Origin: Candidatus Eiseniibacteriota bacterium
GTDB taxonomy: Bacteria; Eisenbacteria; RBG-16-71-46; CAIMUX01
Assembly: GCA_903844735.1 (NCBI GenBank)
Contig: CAIMUX010000111.1
Location: forward strand, 1-64,000
Direction of reading: 5' to 3'
Length of the DNA stretch: 64,000 nt
The notes below the pieces were generated by a model that saw only the letters and a list, made by a program, of their open reading frames with translations, was not told the DNA's origin and ran no database searches. This document shows positions 36,110 through 45,275 of the stretch, in pieces (the stretch's first letter is position 1; each line of letters starts with the position of its first letter). Both the position numbers and the translations under genes were made by a program.

Positions 36110-37090
36110 ATGCAAAATTCGGTCATGGAAATTCTTCGCATGGTTGCGGACGGAGTCATTCGGCCAGAGGAAGGCCAGGAGCTCCTGGATGCTCTCCGCA
36201 CGGGATACCCTGAGGAGTTTGATCGCCCCGTGGCTGCACGTACTCCCGGGTCGGCCCCCTTCGGGCTGCCACCCGAGTTGCCTACGGATAGAAGCAGCAT
36301 TCGAAGTGGGCTGGGTGCGGGGGTCGGCTCGTCTGACTCCGATGGATCGACGGACGTTGCTGACCCCTGGCCCGGCTCTTCCCCGAAACAAGCCGCGGCC
36401 GCCGCCGCAACTACGCCCTATCTTCAGCCCGGGGACGTCGTGGAAATACCATCCGGCGTCCTACTTCGAATCGATACAACCGGCCCGGCCCCGGCCGAAG
36501 ACGCTCCCATGAGTTCCGTCGCCATCCGCGGCGTAGAGGGTCAGCTTCTCCGCGTGGTGCGCGGGTCAGGTGTGGAGCTCCACAAGGAGGACGAGGCGGC
36601 CTGGCGCCTGACTTGGCCAGGCGGTCTGCTTTTCCTGGAAATCCCGGTGCAACTGGCGGGCCTAGAAATTCGGGGCATACCGGGGAGTGTCGGGCTATCT
36701 GGCTATGCCGGGCCATTTTCCGGCGAGGAGATTGGCGATGGTTTCACCATTCACGGAGCCTCCGCACCGTTTCGCATCCGCGATGTGCGAGGAACCGTCC
36801 AACTCCATCGCCTGGCTCTTCGGGATGGCATTTCGACGATTGCCTTGGTCAGTCGGGATGTTGAGATCGAGACCGCGAGCGTGGCATCGGTCACGATTCG
36901 CGCATCCTCCCGTGCCGAGGCGCAAGACAGCACCATGGACTTCGAAGCGAGGGGCGAAATCGGTCCGGACCGCGCGGGACGCCGCGGGGTCTGGCGCGTG
37001 GGTGCCGGGACCGCCCAACTCAATGTCAGCCAGGTTCGTGGGCAGCTCCGGCTGCACGCAGTCGGAAGCGAACCGAAAGATGTGGCATGA
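36110..37090 (+). CDS. SHOCT/YvlB_N-like domain protein with DUF4097-like C-terminal region
   Basis: The product is 326 residues. The N-terminal 30 (ILRMVADGVIRPEEGQELL) form the short helical domain found at the start of YvlB/LiaX-like proteins. A low-complexity linker to about 110 is followed by a beta-rich region with repeated polar/hydrophobic alternation, like the DUF4097 beta-helix. In Firmicutes such proteins pair with DUF2089 regulators, and here a DUF2089 gene follows with an ATGA overlap. A role in envelope-stress sensing is therefore inferred from family context. No signal peptide is visible. Confidence 0.65.
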   Translation: MQNSVMEILRMVADGVIRPEEGQELLDALRTGYPEEFDRPVAARTPGSAPFGLPPELPTDRSSIRSGLGAGVGSSDSDGSTDVADPWPGSSPKQAAAAAATTPYLQPGDVVEIPSGVLLRIDTTGPAPAEDAPMSSVAIRGVEGQLLRVVRGSGVELHKEDEAAWRLTWPGGLLFLEIPVQLAGLEIRGIPGSVGLSGYAGPFSGEEIGDGFTIHGASAPFRIRDVRGTVQLHRLALRDGISTIALVSRDVEIETASVASVTIRASSRAEAQDSTMDFEARGEIGPDRAGRRGVWRVGAGTAQLNVSQVRGQLRLHAVGSEPKDVA

Positions 37091-37476
37091 GGATTCCGGA
37101 ACGTTGTCCCGCGTGTGTCGGCCACCTGCAAGTTACTTCTCTGGCGTGCCCGCAGTGCGCGACCCGCATCGAGGGGACGTTTCACGTCTGCCCCGTTTGC
37201 TCGCTGGAGGGAGACGATCGGGCACTCCTGGAGTTGTTTCTCCGCGTTCGTGGCAACGCCAAAGAGGTCGAACGAATGCTCGGCGTATCCTACCCCACCG
37301 TGCGGGCACGGCTTGATCGCCTCTGGTCCCATCTGAACCTGCCGCTGCCGGACCTGGAGTCCGCAGAACGAACCGCCACGGAGATACTCGCCAAACTGCG
37401 CGATGGGACCGTGGGCGTGGCCGAGGCCGTCGCACTGCTTCGCAGCCGCGGGCGCCCGCCTGCGGGAAGTGCGTGA
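37087..37476 (+). CDS. DUF2089-family zinc-ribbon / HTH regulator
   Basis: The product is 129 residues. An N-terminal zinc ribbon holds Cys7, Cys10, Cys21 and Cys24, with further Cys35 and Cys38. The helix-turn-helix region VERMLGVSYPTVRARLDRL follows. The C-terminal SHOCT-like element (ILAKLRDGTVGVAEAVALL) echoes the N terminus of the upstream protein. DUF2089 proteins are presumed transcription regulators. The ATG overlaps the previous stop, so the pair is translationally coupled. Confidence 0.85.
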   Translation: MRIPERCPACVGHLQVTSLACPQCATRIEGTFHVCPVCSLEGDDRALLELFLRVRGNAKEVERMLGVSYPTVRARLDRLWSHLNLPLPDLESAERTATEILAKLRDGTVGVAEAVALLRSRGRPPAGSA

Positions 37477-37566
37477 CCAAAGTCGCGTCGCGGCGTAGAG
37501 TCAGCACTTGTGCATGCGGCGGTAGCGCCCCCACAGGAACCCCGCACCCGGCCGAAGCCGGATCGC

Positions 37567-38814
37567 ATGGAGGCAGCCACGATCTCGAACGACGACAGCG
37601 CGCGTATCCTCGCGGCGGCCGGCTGGCAGTCCGACCCTCGCCGCCTCCCCGTGCTCCGCGATCTTCTTCGGGAACACCTGAGGCGGATCTACTTCTATTC
37701 CTACGAGGAGTCGCGCAACCGCGCAGCGTCCATCGATCGCACCAGGAGCACCCTCATGCGTGTGGCTCGCACGATGCAGTCCATACCGGCGGGGTGCCCT
37801 CTTGTGACCTGGGTTTTTCTGGCTCTCGAAGAAGCCCGCGTCCCGCCGGCGGGAAACCCTGATTTCTGGCGGCTTCTCGTCATCGCCGAGGAGGAGCGGC
37901 GGGCCGTTGCCGGAACCGCCGTTGGTGTCACGGACGGAGCCGCTACTGGAATCACCGGCGGAATTGCTGCGGAGACCAACACCGGAGCCTCGGCGAGCAC
38001 TGCGTCGCACCCGATGCTTCGCCCGCTGGTATCGCTCTATAGGCGTTTTCTCGACGTTCCGGAATCGGGGGACGTCGAGCCACGCGCCAACTGGCCGGCC
38101 GCCGAGACCGATCTCGACTGTTTCCTACGCGCCCAATTCGCCGAAACAGGAGATAGTACCTGTCGCCCTGCCCCAGTTTGGCGCCGCTGGCTCGCGAGCC
38201 GCCCCTGGCGCCGTCCACGGAACATCGCGGCTGCAGCCATTGCCGTGGTTGTGGTGGCTATTGCGTTCGTTGTGGGATTCACGCTCGTGCCGCCGAACGG
38301 GCTCCGGGCAATGATTTCCGGCTCAGCGCGCCCCCCAGCCGCGGACACCACCGGCGCGAGCCGATCCACTGGAGGCGCGCGCGCTGCGCGCACCGGCGAT
38401 CACCCCGGCACGGCGGCATCGAGGCACGCACCCGCTCCACCGATTCCGGAGTCGACCTCGCGCGGACGATCCGCCGACTGCCAGATCACCTCCGCCCGGG
38501 CGGCGCACGGACTCCTCGCCGGCGGCAAGACCTCCGTTCGTATCAACGGCGCGCGATGTGAACTGATCACTCGCGACTCGCTGCGCCTTGCCTGGATGCC
38601 GGCCCAAGGCGTGACGGAATACCGTGTGTGCCTCATCACCGCCAAGCGCGACACACTCGGGATCGTCCCGGCGATCTCGGGAACCTGCGTGACCGTGCCG
38701 GTGAGAGGCATTCCCCACGTGGCGGTCCCGGGCTCCTTTATCTTTCGCGTGGACGGCCTGGCCGGCGGGCAGCTCATCGCGGCCTCTGATCCTCAGCCGT
38801 TCGAGATTCCCTGA
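37567..38814 (+). CDS. Hypothetical single-pass membrane protein
   Basis: The product is 415 residues and the family is not recognised. The first 230 residues are soluble and Ala/Arg-rich. One hydrophobic helix (AAAAIAVVVVAIAFVVGF) lies near 222-240. The last 100 form a compact extracytoplasmic module whose DSLRLAWMPAQGVTEYRVCL resembles a fibronectin-III-like strand pair. The topology resembles that of anti-sigma or signalling proteins, but no catalytic motif is seen. The ATG at 37567 is used; a GTG at 37510 is possible. It overlaps the end of the opposite-strand gene by 41 bases. Confidence 0.65.
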   Translation: MEAATISNDDSARILAAAGWQSDPRRLPVLRDLLREHLRRIYFYSYEESRNRAASIDRTRSTLMRVARTMQSIPAGCPLVTWVFLALEEARVPPAGNPDFWRLLVIAEEERRAVAGTAVGVTDGAATGITGGIAAETNTGASASTASHPMLRPLVSLYRRFLDVPESGDVEPRANWPAAETDLDCFLRAQFAETGDSTCRPAPVWRRWLASRPWRRPRNIAAAAIAVVVVAIAFVVGFTLVPPNGLRAMISGSARPPAADTTGASRSTGGARAARTGDHPGTAASRHAPAPPIPESTSRGRSADCQITSARAAHGLLAGGKTSVRINGARCELITRDSLRLAWMPAQGVTEYRVCLITAKRDTLGIVPAISGTCVTVPVRGIPHVAVPGSFIFRVDGLAGGQLIAASDPQPFEIP

Positions 38815-41239
38815 AGGCCGAACCCCCGGGAAGGGGAAGCCGGTCCCAGCCGCACCGCTCGACCAGATCCGCGGTAGTGTCGATCTGAAAATCGACTGTA
38901 CGTTCTACCCGACGTTCCACCCGGCGATCGTAGACATTGACGCGCAACCGATACATGCCGGGATCGAGGCTCATCATGCCCAGTGAGCGGGCGATATTCC
39001 ACTGTCCCACGCCAGGGCGAGTGAGAGTCAACGTCGGCCCGCCCGTCCCCACGGAATAGTCAATTTCGCCCCTCCTGTCGAGATGCTCCACCACCACCGA
39101 CAGCTCGGCATCTGCGGTATCGTGCTCTCGCGACAGATTGTACGCCTCGAGATAGAAGGCAAGCTCCTCGCCCTGCAGGAAGTGCGGCTCGGCTCTGGGC
39201 ACGAGGTGCGAACGAAGCAGATCTGGACCACTGGCAAGACAGCCCGGGGCGATCTCTCGCTCTTGCCGGTGATCGAGGGTATCAGGAAGCTCGGCCAGAA
39301 GCACAAGACTGGAAGCGTCGAGCCCGCCATCCGAAAATGGCTCTACGGAGAACTCGCGGCCATTGTCCACCGCCATTGTCACAACGCGCCCTGCCGCATC
39401 ACGCAGCACCAACTGGGTGGCAAGCCGCACGGCACCCGGCTCGTCGAGGTCGAGAACCTGCACTCCGGAGCGGCGGCGCAGCGGCCATTCCCCGGATACC
39501 GCCGACTCGTGATCGAGGACGACATCCCCCCCTCGCCACAGGGAAGGAGAGGTCCCGTGCGGCCGAAGCACTGCAGTCCGCACCCGGGCCTCGCCGTCGA
39601 ACCGGAACCCTTGGAGCGGATAGCGCACCGAGTACTCAGGCAACCAGGTGTCGAAGCAGAAGACCAGACGGATCCCTCCCGCGGGCCGACGCAGAGTTTC
39701 GGTCGTCGTGTTCAGGCGATCGTCGAGATTCTCGAAGCCATAGCGGGGAAGCCAGTTCGGCCACTCCGGCCCTCGCAGGCTGTCGAGGGCCGAGAAGTGC
39801 GTCCCCGCGGCGTTACCCAGGAACAGGATCTGCTTCGATCCCGGGGGTGGCCCCGGGAGGCGATAGGAGAAGCTCATGGCCTGAGCGCTCTGCCGGTTGG
39901 CGTCGGCGCGGAACGCGCCGGCCGCGGCGATGAAGGCCCATTCATCGGGACGCCCGAAGCGAAGGATCACCTGGCCCGGATCCGTAAGCGGGCCCGGAAC
40001 GGCCAGGTCGACACCACCGAGGGCAAACCACGCCTCCGCCACGCGCCCCAAATACTCAAGTTGATTCTCGCGTAGCAGCGGCGTGGCAAGGACCGGGTCG
40101 TGCTGGAGCCACCATCGGTCAACCCAGGCGGAGCGATCCGGGTCGATATCGAAGTCAGCCTGCTCCCTCACGCTCCAGAGGTCCCAGGGGACCTGCATCC
40201 ACGACACCAGGCCGGTGAGCGAGGGCTCCCTGACCGCCAACTCACGGACGCGACGAAAATGCTCATCGGCGCGTGGGTAGTCCAATTGCCGAACCGTGAT
40301 CAGCCCGAGGAGCAACTCCGCCTGAGCGGCGGATAGATCGTCGCCAGCGCCCGGGTCTCCGCCGTTTCGCAGGACCAGCCGTGCCGCCATCTCGGCTGCC
40401 TGCAACGAATCAGCCTGGAGCAAGAGCCGTGCGTGCTCGAGGTTCAGCCAGCCCGGCGCAGCGCCCCAGCCACCGCGCCGGTCGGCCATTTCACTGCCCA
40501 GGCTGAGTGCCCCCTGCAGAGCAGCCAGATCCCGCTCTACTTTCCACGGTCGCTCCCGCTTGCGCAGCCGCTGGAGATCAACCGCGTCGTTCGGCCCGTG
40601 CTCGCGCGCCCAGGTGTCGAGAAGGTCGCGCTCGCTCAACCAGAATCCGCCGATCTCCTGACACCCCGCGAGAATCAGTAACGTGATGGGGCTGTCCGGA
40701 TCCCACCTTGCCGCCTCCCGTAACCGCTGGGCGCCCCAGATGCGCCGACTCACATCGCCGGTTCGCATGAGCGCCAATCCCCAACGGAGCTGAAGGTTAG
40801 CGGCTCGGCGAAAAAGTTCCGCTTCCTCCGCCCGCGGCTGGCCGAGGCGTAGACGGAAAAGGCTACCGACACCGAGATGGAGCCGCTCCATCCCAGCGCG
40901 GATAGAGTCGATCTCAGCCTCCACGGGGGCCAGGCGCCAATCCGGTTCAACACCGTCCAGCAAGGCGATCTGCCGGAAGATCTCGTCGATGCGGGCCAAG
41001 GCGTGCGGCGGATCGACGTCGAGCATCCGGTCCAGTTGCCGCTCCGGGAACGGCTCGAACGCCGGACCGGACCGACTTTCCCCTAAACCCGGCTGCAGCC
41101 AGGGGCGTGTCGGCGAAAAAGGCAGCCGGCGGCCATGGAAACAACCCAAGGCGAGTAGGCCGAGACACAACAGCACCAAGGACGACGCCACTGTCAGCAG
41201 CGAGTGTCGAGGCCGTGAGAAAGCAGTCCAAGGCATCAT
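38774..41239 (-). CDS. GWxTD-like secreted protein
   Basis: The product is 821 residues. A signal sequence ends near LLALGC; the Cys could be lipidated although the box is atypical. Residues 100-330 are helical, TPR-like. Around 390-420, LTDPGQVILRFGRPDEW is the pattern that opens GWxTD domains in FCB-group proteins. The rest is beta-rich, with two or three domains that may be Ig-like. GWxTD proteins are found mainly in Bacteroidetes, Gemmatimonadetes and candidate phyla; their function is unknown. The gene ends inside the oppositely oriented gene before it. Confidence 0.65.
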   Translation of the reverse strand: MMPWTAFSRPRHSLLTVASSLVLLCLGLLALGCFHGRRLPFSPTRPWLQPGLGESRSGPAFEPFPERQLDRMLDVDPPHALARIDEIFRQIALLDGVEPDWRLAPVEAEIDSIRAGMERLHLGVGSLFRLRLGQPRAEEAELFRRAANLQLRWGLALMRTGDVSRRIWGAQRLREAARWDPDSPITLLILAGCQEIGGFWLSERDLLDTWAREHGPNDAVDLQRLRKRERPWKVERDLAALQGALSLGSEMADRRGGWGAAPGWLNLEHARLLLQADSLQAAEMAARLVLRNGGDPGAGDDLSAAQAELLLGLITVRQLDYPRADEHFRRVRELAVREPSLTGLVSWMQVPWDLWSVREQADFDIDPDRSAWVDRWWLQHDPVLATPLLRENQLEYLGRVAEAWFALGGVDLAVPGPLTDPGQVILRFGRPDEWAFIAAAGAFRADANRQSAQAMSFSYRLPGPPPGSKQILFLGNAAGTHFSALDSLRGPEWPNWLPRYGFENLDDRLNTTTETLRRPAGGIRLVFCFDTWLPEYSVRYPLQGFRFDGEARVRTAVLRPHGTSPSLWRGGDVVLDHESAVSGEWPLRRRSGVQVLDLDEPGAVRLATQLVLRDAAGRVVTMAVDNGREFSVEPFSDGGLDASSLVLLAELPDTLDHRQEREIAPGCLASGPDLLRSHLVPRAEPHFLQGEELAFYLEAYNLSREHDTADAELSVVVEHLDRRGEIDYSVGTGGPTLTLTRPGVGQWNIARSLGMMSLDPGMYRLRVNVYDRRVERRVERTVDFQIDTTADLVERCGWDRLPLPGGSAFRESRTAEDQRPR

Positions 41240-41336
41240 ATTGCCGCATTCTAACCCACCCGAGACGCCGGCCCGGCAGGTATAATGGAAGAAGTGGATA
41301 CTTCAGCTCGCCAATCCGTCACGGGAGAGACAGCGC

Positions 41337-42133
41337 ATGCGGCCCGATTGTGCCACCGCGTCTCGTTCGATGTACGCCTACTATGTCGACGCGCAGGCGG
41401 GTTTCGGCACCTACCCCCGCAACGCGCAAAAACCGGCTGAGGACGCGGTGGCCGCCGCCGATCCGCTCGTCGACTTCTCGCAGTTCGACAACGACGGCCC
41501 GGACGGCATCCCCGATAGCGGAGACGACGACGGCGTCGTAGACGCGCTCTTCGTCGTGCATGCGGAACCGGGACGCGAGACGACCGGTTCGGACAACGAC
41601 ATCCATTCCCAAGCCTGGAGCATGGCCAATCCGTTGACGGTGGACGGTGTTACCGCCGGCGGCTACTCCATGGAACCCGAGGACGGCCAGCGCGGCGTTT
41701 TCGGACACGTATCGGCCATGTCCTCGGCCTGCCGGACCTCTATGACACCGATTACTCCCCCAACGGCGTCGGCGACTGGTGCATGATGTCGTTCGGCTCG
41801 TGGGGCGGCGGCGGCCTCACGCCGGTGCACTTTTTGTCGTGGTGCAAGGCGCGGCTCGGGTTCCTCGATCCGACAACGCCGCTAGCGAATCAGGCCGCCA
41901 CCTCGATTCCACAGGTCGAGACGAACCCTGAGGCGTACAAGCTTCGGTGGTCGGAAGTTGTACACCCGGACGCTCTCGGCCTCAACCGGCGAGGCTGATG
42001 CACGCGGCACGGCCGGCATCCTGTCGTGGGCAGGAACCTCGACGGACGCCCCCCCCTGCCCAGCGGCATCTACGTTCTCAAGCTGGAGGCGGGCGGCGCG
42101 AGCCGCGTGCAACGCGTGCACCTGGTGCGCTGA
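41337..42133 (+). pseudogene. M6 (immune inhibitor A-like) peptidase pseudogene with FlgD-type tail
   Basis: The frame from 41337 reads VDFSQFDNDGPDGIPDSGDD and ALFVVHAEPG, typical of M6 peptidases, with no proper N terminus. At the zinc motif the DNA reads CAC, then five bases where six are needed, then GGC CAT, so HExxH is destroyed by a one-base deletion at about 41709-41713. The next frame continues GLPDLYDTDYSPNGVGDW. After a further lesion, SGIYVLKLEAGG ... VHLVR ends at 42133 as a FlgD-Ig / type-A sorting tail. Most of the middle is missing. Confidence 0.65.
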
Positions 42134-44255
42134 CGGTGTTGGTCCACCGCTCCAGCCAGGCATGGATCCGCTCCAATCGGTCGATGCGCCGATCGGGCCG
42201 GCCGCCGCGGCTCATTCCGTGCGGCTCGCCCGGGTAGCGTAGAAACTCCACCGGCACACCTTTCCACTTGAGCGCCGTCCAGAGCTGTTCGGCCTGCTCG
42301 ATGGGGCACCGATGGTCCTCTTCCTGGTGCTCGATGAGCGTCGGCGTGCGCATGTTCTTGAGGTAGTACAGCGGCGACATGCGCAGGTAGCGCTCCGGCG
42401 CCTCCCACGGCCCCATGGTCCCGAACTCCTTCGGCCAGAGCCAGCCGAAGTCGCTGGTGCCGACGAAGCTCATGAAGTTGGAGATCGACCGTGAGGTGAT
42501 GGCACAGGCAAACCGGTTCGTGTGGCCGATGATCCAGTTGGTCATGTAGCCGCCGTAGGAGCCGCCGGCCACCGCCACCCGCCGTCGGGCGACGTGCCGG
42601 GCCCGGCGCAGCGCGACATCGGTGAACGCCATCAGGTCGTCATAGTCGATGGTTCCCCACTTGCCGACAATGGCGTTGAGATGCTTCTCCGAGTAGCCGG
42701 TGCCGCCACGCGGGTTACTGTAAAACACCGTGTATCCGCGGGCCGCGAGCACCTGAAACTCGTGAAAGAAGGCGTGGCCGTACTGGGTGGCCGGACCACC
42801 GTGGATGTACAGCACCGCCGGCCCCTTCCGCGCTCGGCTCAAGCGGCGCGGAGCGAGAATCCACCCCTGCAGGTCGTGGTTCCCTTTCCCGGTGAACCAG
42901 ACATCTTCGGGCACAGCGAGCACGCGCTGCGCCAGCCACCCGGTGTTGAGGGCACTACGGACAAGGCCAGTCGGCGGAAGATCGGCGCCGTGCAGTTCCG
43001 CGGCCGGTAGATCGGCGCCGTGCAGTTCCGCGGCCGGTAGATCGGCGCCTGGGAGATCTGCGTCCCGTCCCGCAGGTGGCAGCGGGAAGCTCCGGATTTC
43101 GCCCGGGTTCTCCAGGTCGTTCCAGGTCGTGTGGATCACCCCCCGCTCGAAATCGATGGCATAGGCCAGAACCTGCCCGCGTGCCTGTACCACCGGCTCC
43201 GGCTTGCGATCACGCAGTCCGACGCGCCAGATCTCGCCGTTTCCCTCGTTGCTCACGAGAAAGTAGACCTGTCGGGAATCGGGGCTCCAGATCGCGGGCG
43301 AACCGCCGCCGGTACCCGCGGTGTCGGAGATGGTGGTGTTCCGGCACGTTCGGTCGAGCCGCTCGGTCAGGCAGACCGGCCGCCCGCCCGCGGAGGGAAC
43401 AACCCACAACTTCGTGTGCCGGAGATTCCACGGCTGGTCTGCATCCTTCTTGCCGAGAAAGGCGATCCAGCGACCGTCAGGGCTGATACCGGGCTCGCCG
43501 GCCGGCCCGTCAAAGGTCCGGATCCTCTCGATGGAACCGCCGCGCGTCGGGATTCGCCAGATGTCTTCGCGATCGGCCTGCCGGTCGGGATCGGCTGAGC
43601 GGTTGCTGGTGAAGTAGACCCACCTCCCATCGGGTGAGAAGCAGGGCTCGCTCTCGCTGAACTCGTTTCCCCCGGTTAACGGCCGGGCCTTGCCCGTGAG
43701 GGCGTCAACGATGGAGATGTGTGTCCGTGCTTGGGGCAGGAAGCCGCTCCCGTCGTGCTTGTAGAAGAGTCGCTGCACGGTGCGCACGAGCGGGGCCTCG
43801 GTGCCAGGATCGCCCTTCTTCTTCCGCTCCTCGCGATCTTTCGCCTCGGCGTCGCGCGGGGTGAAGGTCACCACGAGCCTGCGACCGTCCGGACTCCAGG
43901 CAAACTCGCCGATCGCGCCCTCCAGCTTGGTCAACTGCTTTCCCTCGCCGCCGTCAGCGGGGATGGTCCACAACTCGGTGCGCTCGCTGCGCGTCGAGAG
44001 GAAGGCGATGATCTTCCCGTCGGGCGACCAGCGCGGCATGCGCTCGGCATGCTTGCTGTGGGTGAACTGCGAACAGCGCGGCTCAACGGAATCGCCGACC
44101 TCTGCCATCCAGAGGTGGGAGGTGTTCTTCAACTGCTCGCGATCGGCCTGGGTCACGGCCGTGGCCAGGCGGTCGCCGCCGGGTGAGAGCCGACAGTCGG
44201 TCGGAACGCGAATCTCGTAGATGTCCTCGGGGCGGATCGGGGTCCTGCGTGGCAT
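42078..44255 (-). CDS. S9-family prolyl oligopeptidase-type peptidase
   Basis: The product is 725 residues. The N-terminal beta-propeller shows repeated blade motifs such as PRWSPDGKIIAFLS, FSPDGRWVYFTSNR and IWSPDSRQVYF. The C-terminal alpha/beta-hydrolase has nucleophile GGSYGGY, an acid in QEEDHRCP and His in GEPHGM. It resembles acylaminoacyl-peptidases and has no signal peptide. The ATG at 44255 has AAGGAGG at 8-base spacing. That site lies inside a perfect 30-base palindrome (44262-44291), so translation may be controlled. A 10-residue tandem insertion separates the two domains. The last residues overlap the M6 remnant. Confidence 0.88.
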   Translation of the reverse strand: MPRRTPIRPEDIYEIRVPTDCRLSPGGDRLATAVTQADREQLKNTSHLWMAEVGDSVEPRCSQFTHSKHAERMPRWSPDGKIIAFLSTRSERTELWTIPADGGEGKQLTKLEGAIGEFAWSPDGRRLVVTFTPRDAEAKDREERKKKGDPGTEAPLVRTVQRLFYKHDGSGFLPQARTHISIVDALTGKARPLTGGNEFSESEPCFSPDGRWVYFTSNRSADPDRQADREDIWRIPTRGGSIERIRTFDGPAGEPGISPDGRWIAFLGKKDADQPWNLRHTKLWVVPSAGGRPVCLTERLDRTCRNTTISDTAGTGGGSPAIWSPDSRQVYFLVSNEGNGEIWRVGLRDRKPEPVVQARGQVLAYAIDFERGVIHTTWNDLENPGEIRSFPLPPAGRDADLPGADLPAAELHGADLPAAELHGADLPPTGLVRSALNTGWLAQRVLAVPEDVWFTGKGNHDLQGWILAPRRLSRARKGPAVLYIHGGPATQYGHAFFHEFQVLAARGYTVFYSNPRGGTGYSEKHLNAIVGKWGTIDYDDLMAFTDVALRRARHVARRRVAVAGGSYGGYMTNWIIGHTNRFACAITSRSISNFMSFVGTSDFGWLWPKEFGTMGPWEAPERYLRMSPLYYLKNMRTPTLIEHQEEDHRCPIEQAEQLWTALKWKGVPVEFLRYPGEPHGMSRGGRPDRRIDRLERIHAWLERWTNTVSAPGARVARGSRRPPPA
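42981..43049. repeat. 30-bp in-gene tandem repeat
   Basis: Two perfect 30-bp copies plus a partial third encode the 10-residue unit LPAAELHGAD in the S9 peptidase, at the propeller-hydrolase junction. The frame is preserved. This looks like recent slippage in a tolerant linker. Confidence 0.75.
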
Positions 44256-44261
44256 AAGAGA

Positions 44262-44291
44262 ATCCTCCTTCGTCGGCCGACGAAGGAGGAT
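44262..44291 (-). promoter_or_regulatory. Perfect 30-bp palindrome enclosing the S9 ribosome-binding site
   Basis: ATCCTCCTTCGTCGG is followed immediately by its exact reverse complement. In the minus-strand mRNA the downstream arm contains AAGGAGG, eight bases before the ATG of the S9 gene. Folding would give a 13-bp stem that hides the ribosome-binding site. It could alternatively be a dimeric operator. Confidence 0.7.
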
Positions 44292-44338
44292 ACCGCTGGG
44301 CGCGAAGAGCGCCAATGGAAACGATCGCCGTCAGCCGG

Positions 44339-44926
44339 TTACCAGCCGGCCCTCCCGGCGGAATAGGTAGAGAAATGCTGCAGATCTGCGGTCACGGTGT
44401 GCGTCTGCGGAGTGTAGGCGCCCATCAGGTCGACCCAGGAGCGGGCACTCGGGTCCCACCAGTAGATCGTGGCACCCGGACCGTCGCTCGCGTGCCCCTT
44501 CAGGACCATCGCGAGCTGGACCGGCCGGGAGAACTGCAGCCCTTCGGGGTAGAGCCGGCACTCCACGAACGCGCTGTTGTCGCATTCGATGGTGATCGTC
44601 TCGGTACCTTCGAAGGCCCCCGGAGGGAATGTCAGGGTGCAGCGACCGAACTCGACGACGCCACCGACCGCCCCGTCTATTGGGCAAGAGAGGGAAAAGA
44701 CCCGGCTCGGACCTCCAGGGCCCCAGGCATAGCCGTCATGATCCCCTTGGACGGCCGGGGCGGCCTCTGGCGTGGCGGTGACCCGCGCCGACTGCCCATC
44801 ATCGATGCCGAGTGCCTGCGTCGGAGGCGCAAACTGACCGTCCGCACCACAGCCGGCGAGCCCCAAGGCCAAGCCAACCACTATCAAGACAAAGAAGTTC
44901 GGAGAAGTGGGTTGACGCCGGTTCAT
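44339..44926 (-). CDS. Putative lipoprotein with ZU5-like domain
   Basis: The product is 195 residues. The signal ends LGLAGCG, a good lipobox. The mature part has EFGRCTLTFPPGAFEGTETI, which resembles the ZU5/ankyrin-like beta-sandwich found in bacterial surface proteins, and a C-terminal HFSTYSAGR typical of the same group. The role is unknown, possibly a surface scaffold. The ATG at 44926 has AAGGAGG upstream. It lies just downstream of the S9 gene's start region, on the same strand but transcribed toward it. Confidence 0.7.
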   Translation of the reverse strand: MNRRQPTSPNFFVLIVVGLALGLAGCGADGQFAPPTQALGIDDGQSARVTATPEAAPAVQGDHDGYAWGPGGPSRVFSLSCPIDGAVGGVVEFGRCTLTFPPGAFEGTETITIECDNSAFVECRLYPEGLQFSRPVQLAMVLKGHASDGPGATIYWWDPSARSWVDLMGAYTPQTHTVTADLQHFSTYSAGRAGW

Positions 44927-45275
44927 GCCATCGCCTCCTTTGTGGGTGGTGATCCGATCGGCATTCGTAGGTGCAACTCCCATGCCCGTGGACGGAATCG
45001 TGCACTTACCGGGACTTGGCGGACTGACTACCCGCCGCGCGTCGCAGAGTCTGGGGCGAAACCTCCCGCTTGGGTGTTAAGCCGGACGCTATCCATTTGA
45101 GTCCCATGTAGCTGGATGATTTGGCCGGAATGGACCGGGATGTGCCGGATGTCGCGCGGGAAAACCCGGATCTCTGAGGGGACAACTGGGGTATCCTCAA
45201 GGTTGGCAGGTTGCCGCGGTCCCGAGTTCTGGCCGCCGGCCCGCGAACCGTTCTTACCGAGGAGGAACCAAGCCG
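44927..45275. other. Divergent intergenic region
   Basis: These 349 bases separate a leftward lipoprotein gene and a rightward signal-peptide protein. No gene or repeat is recognisable. Confidence 0.4.
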
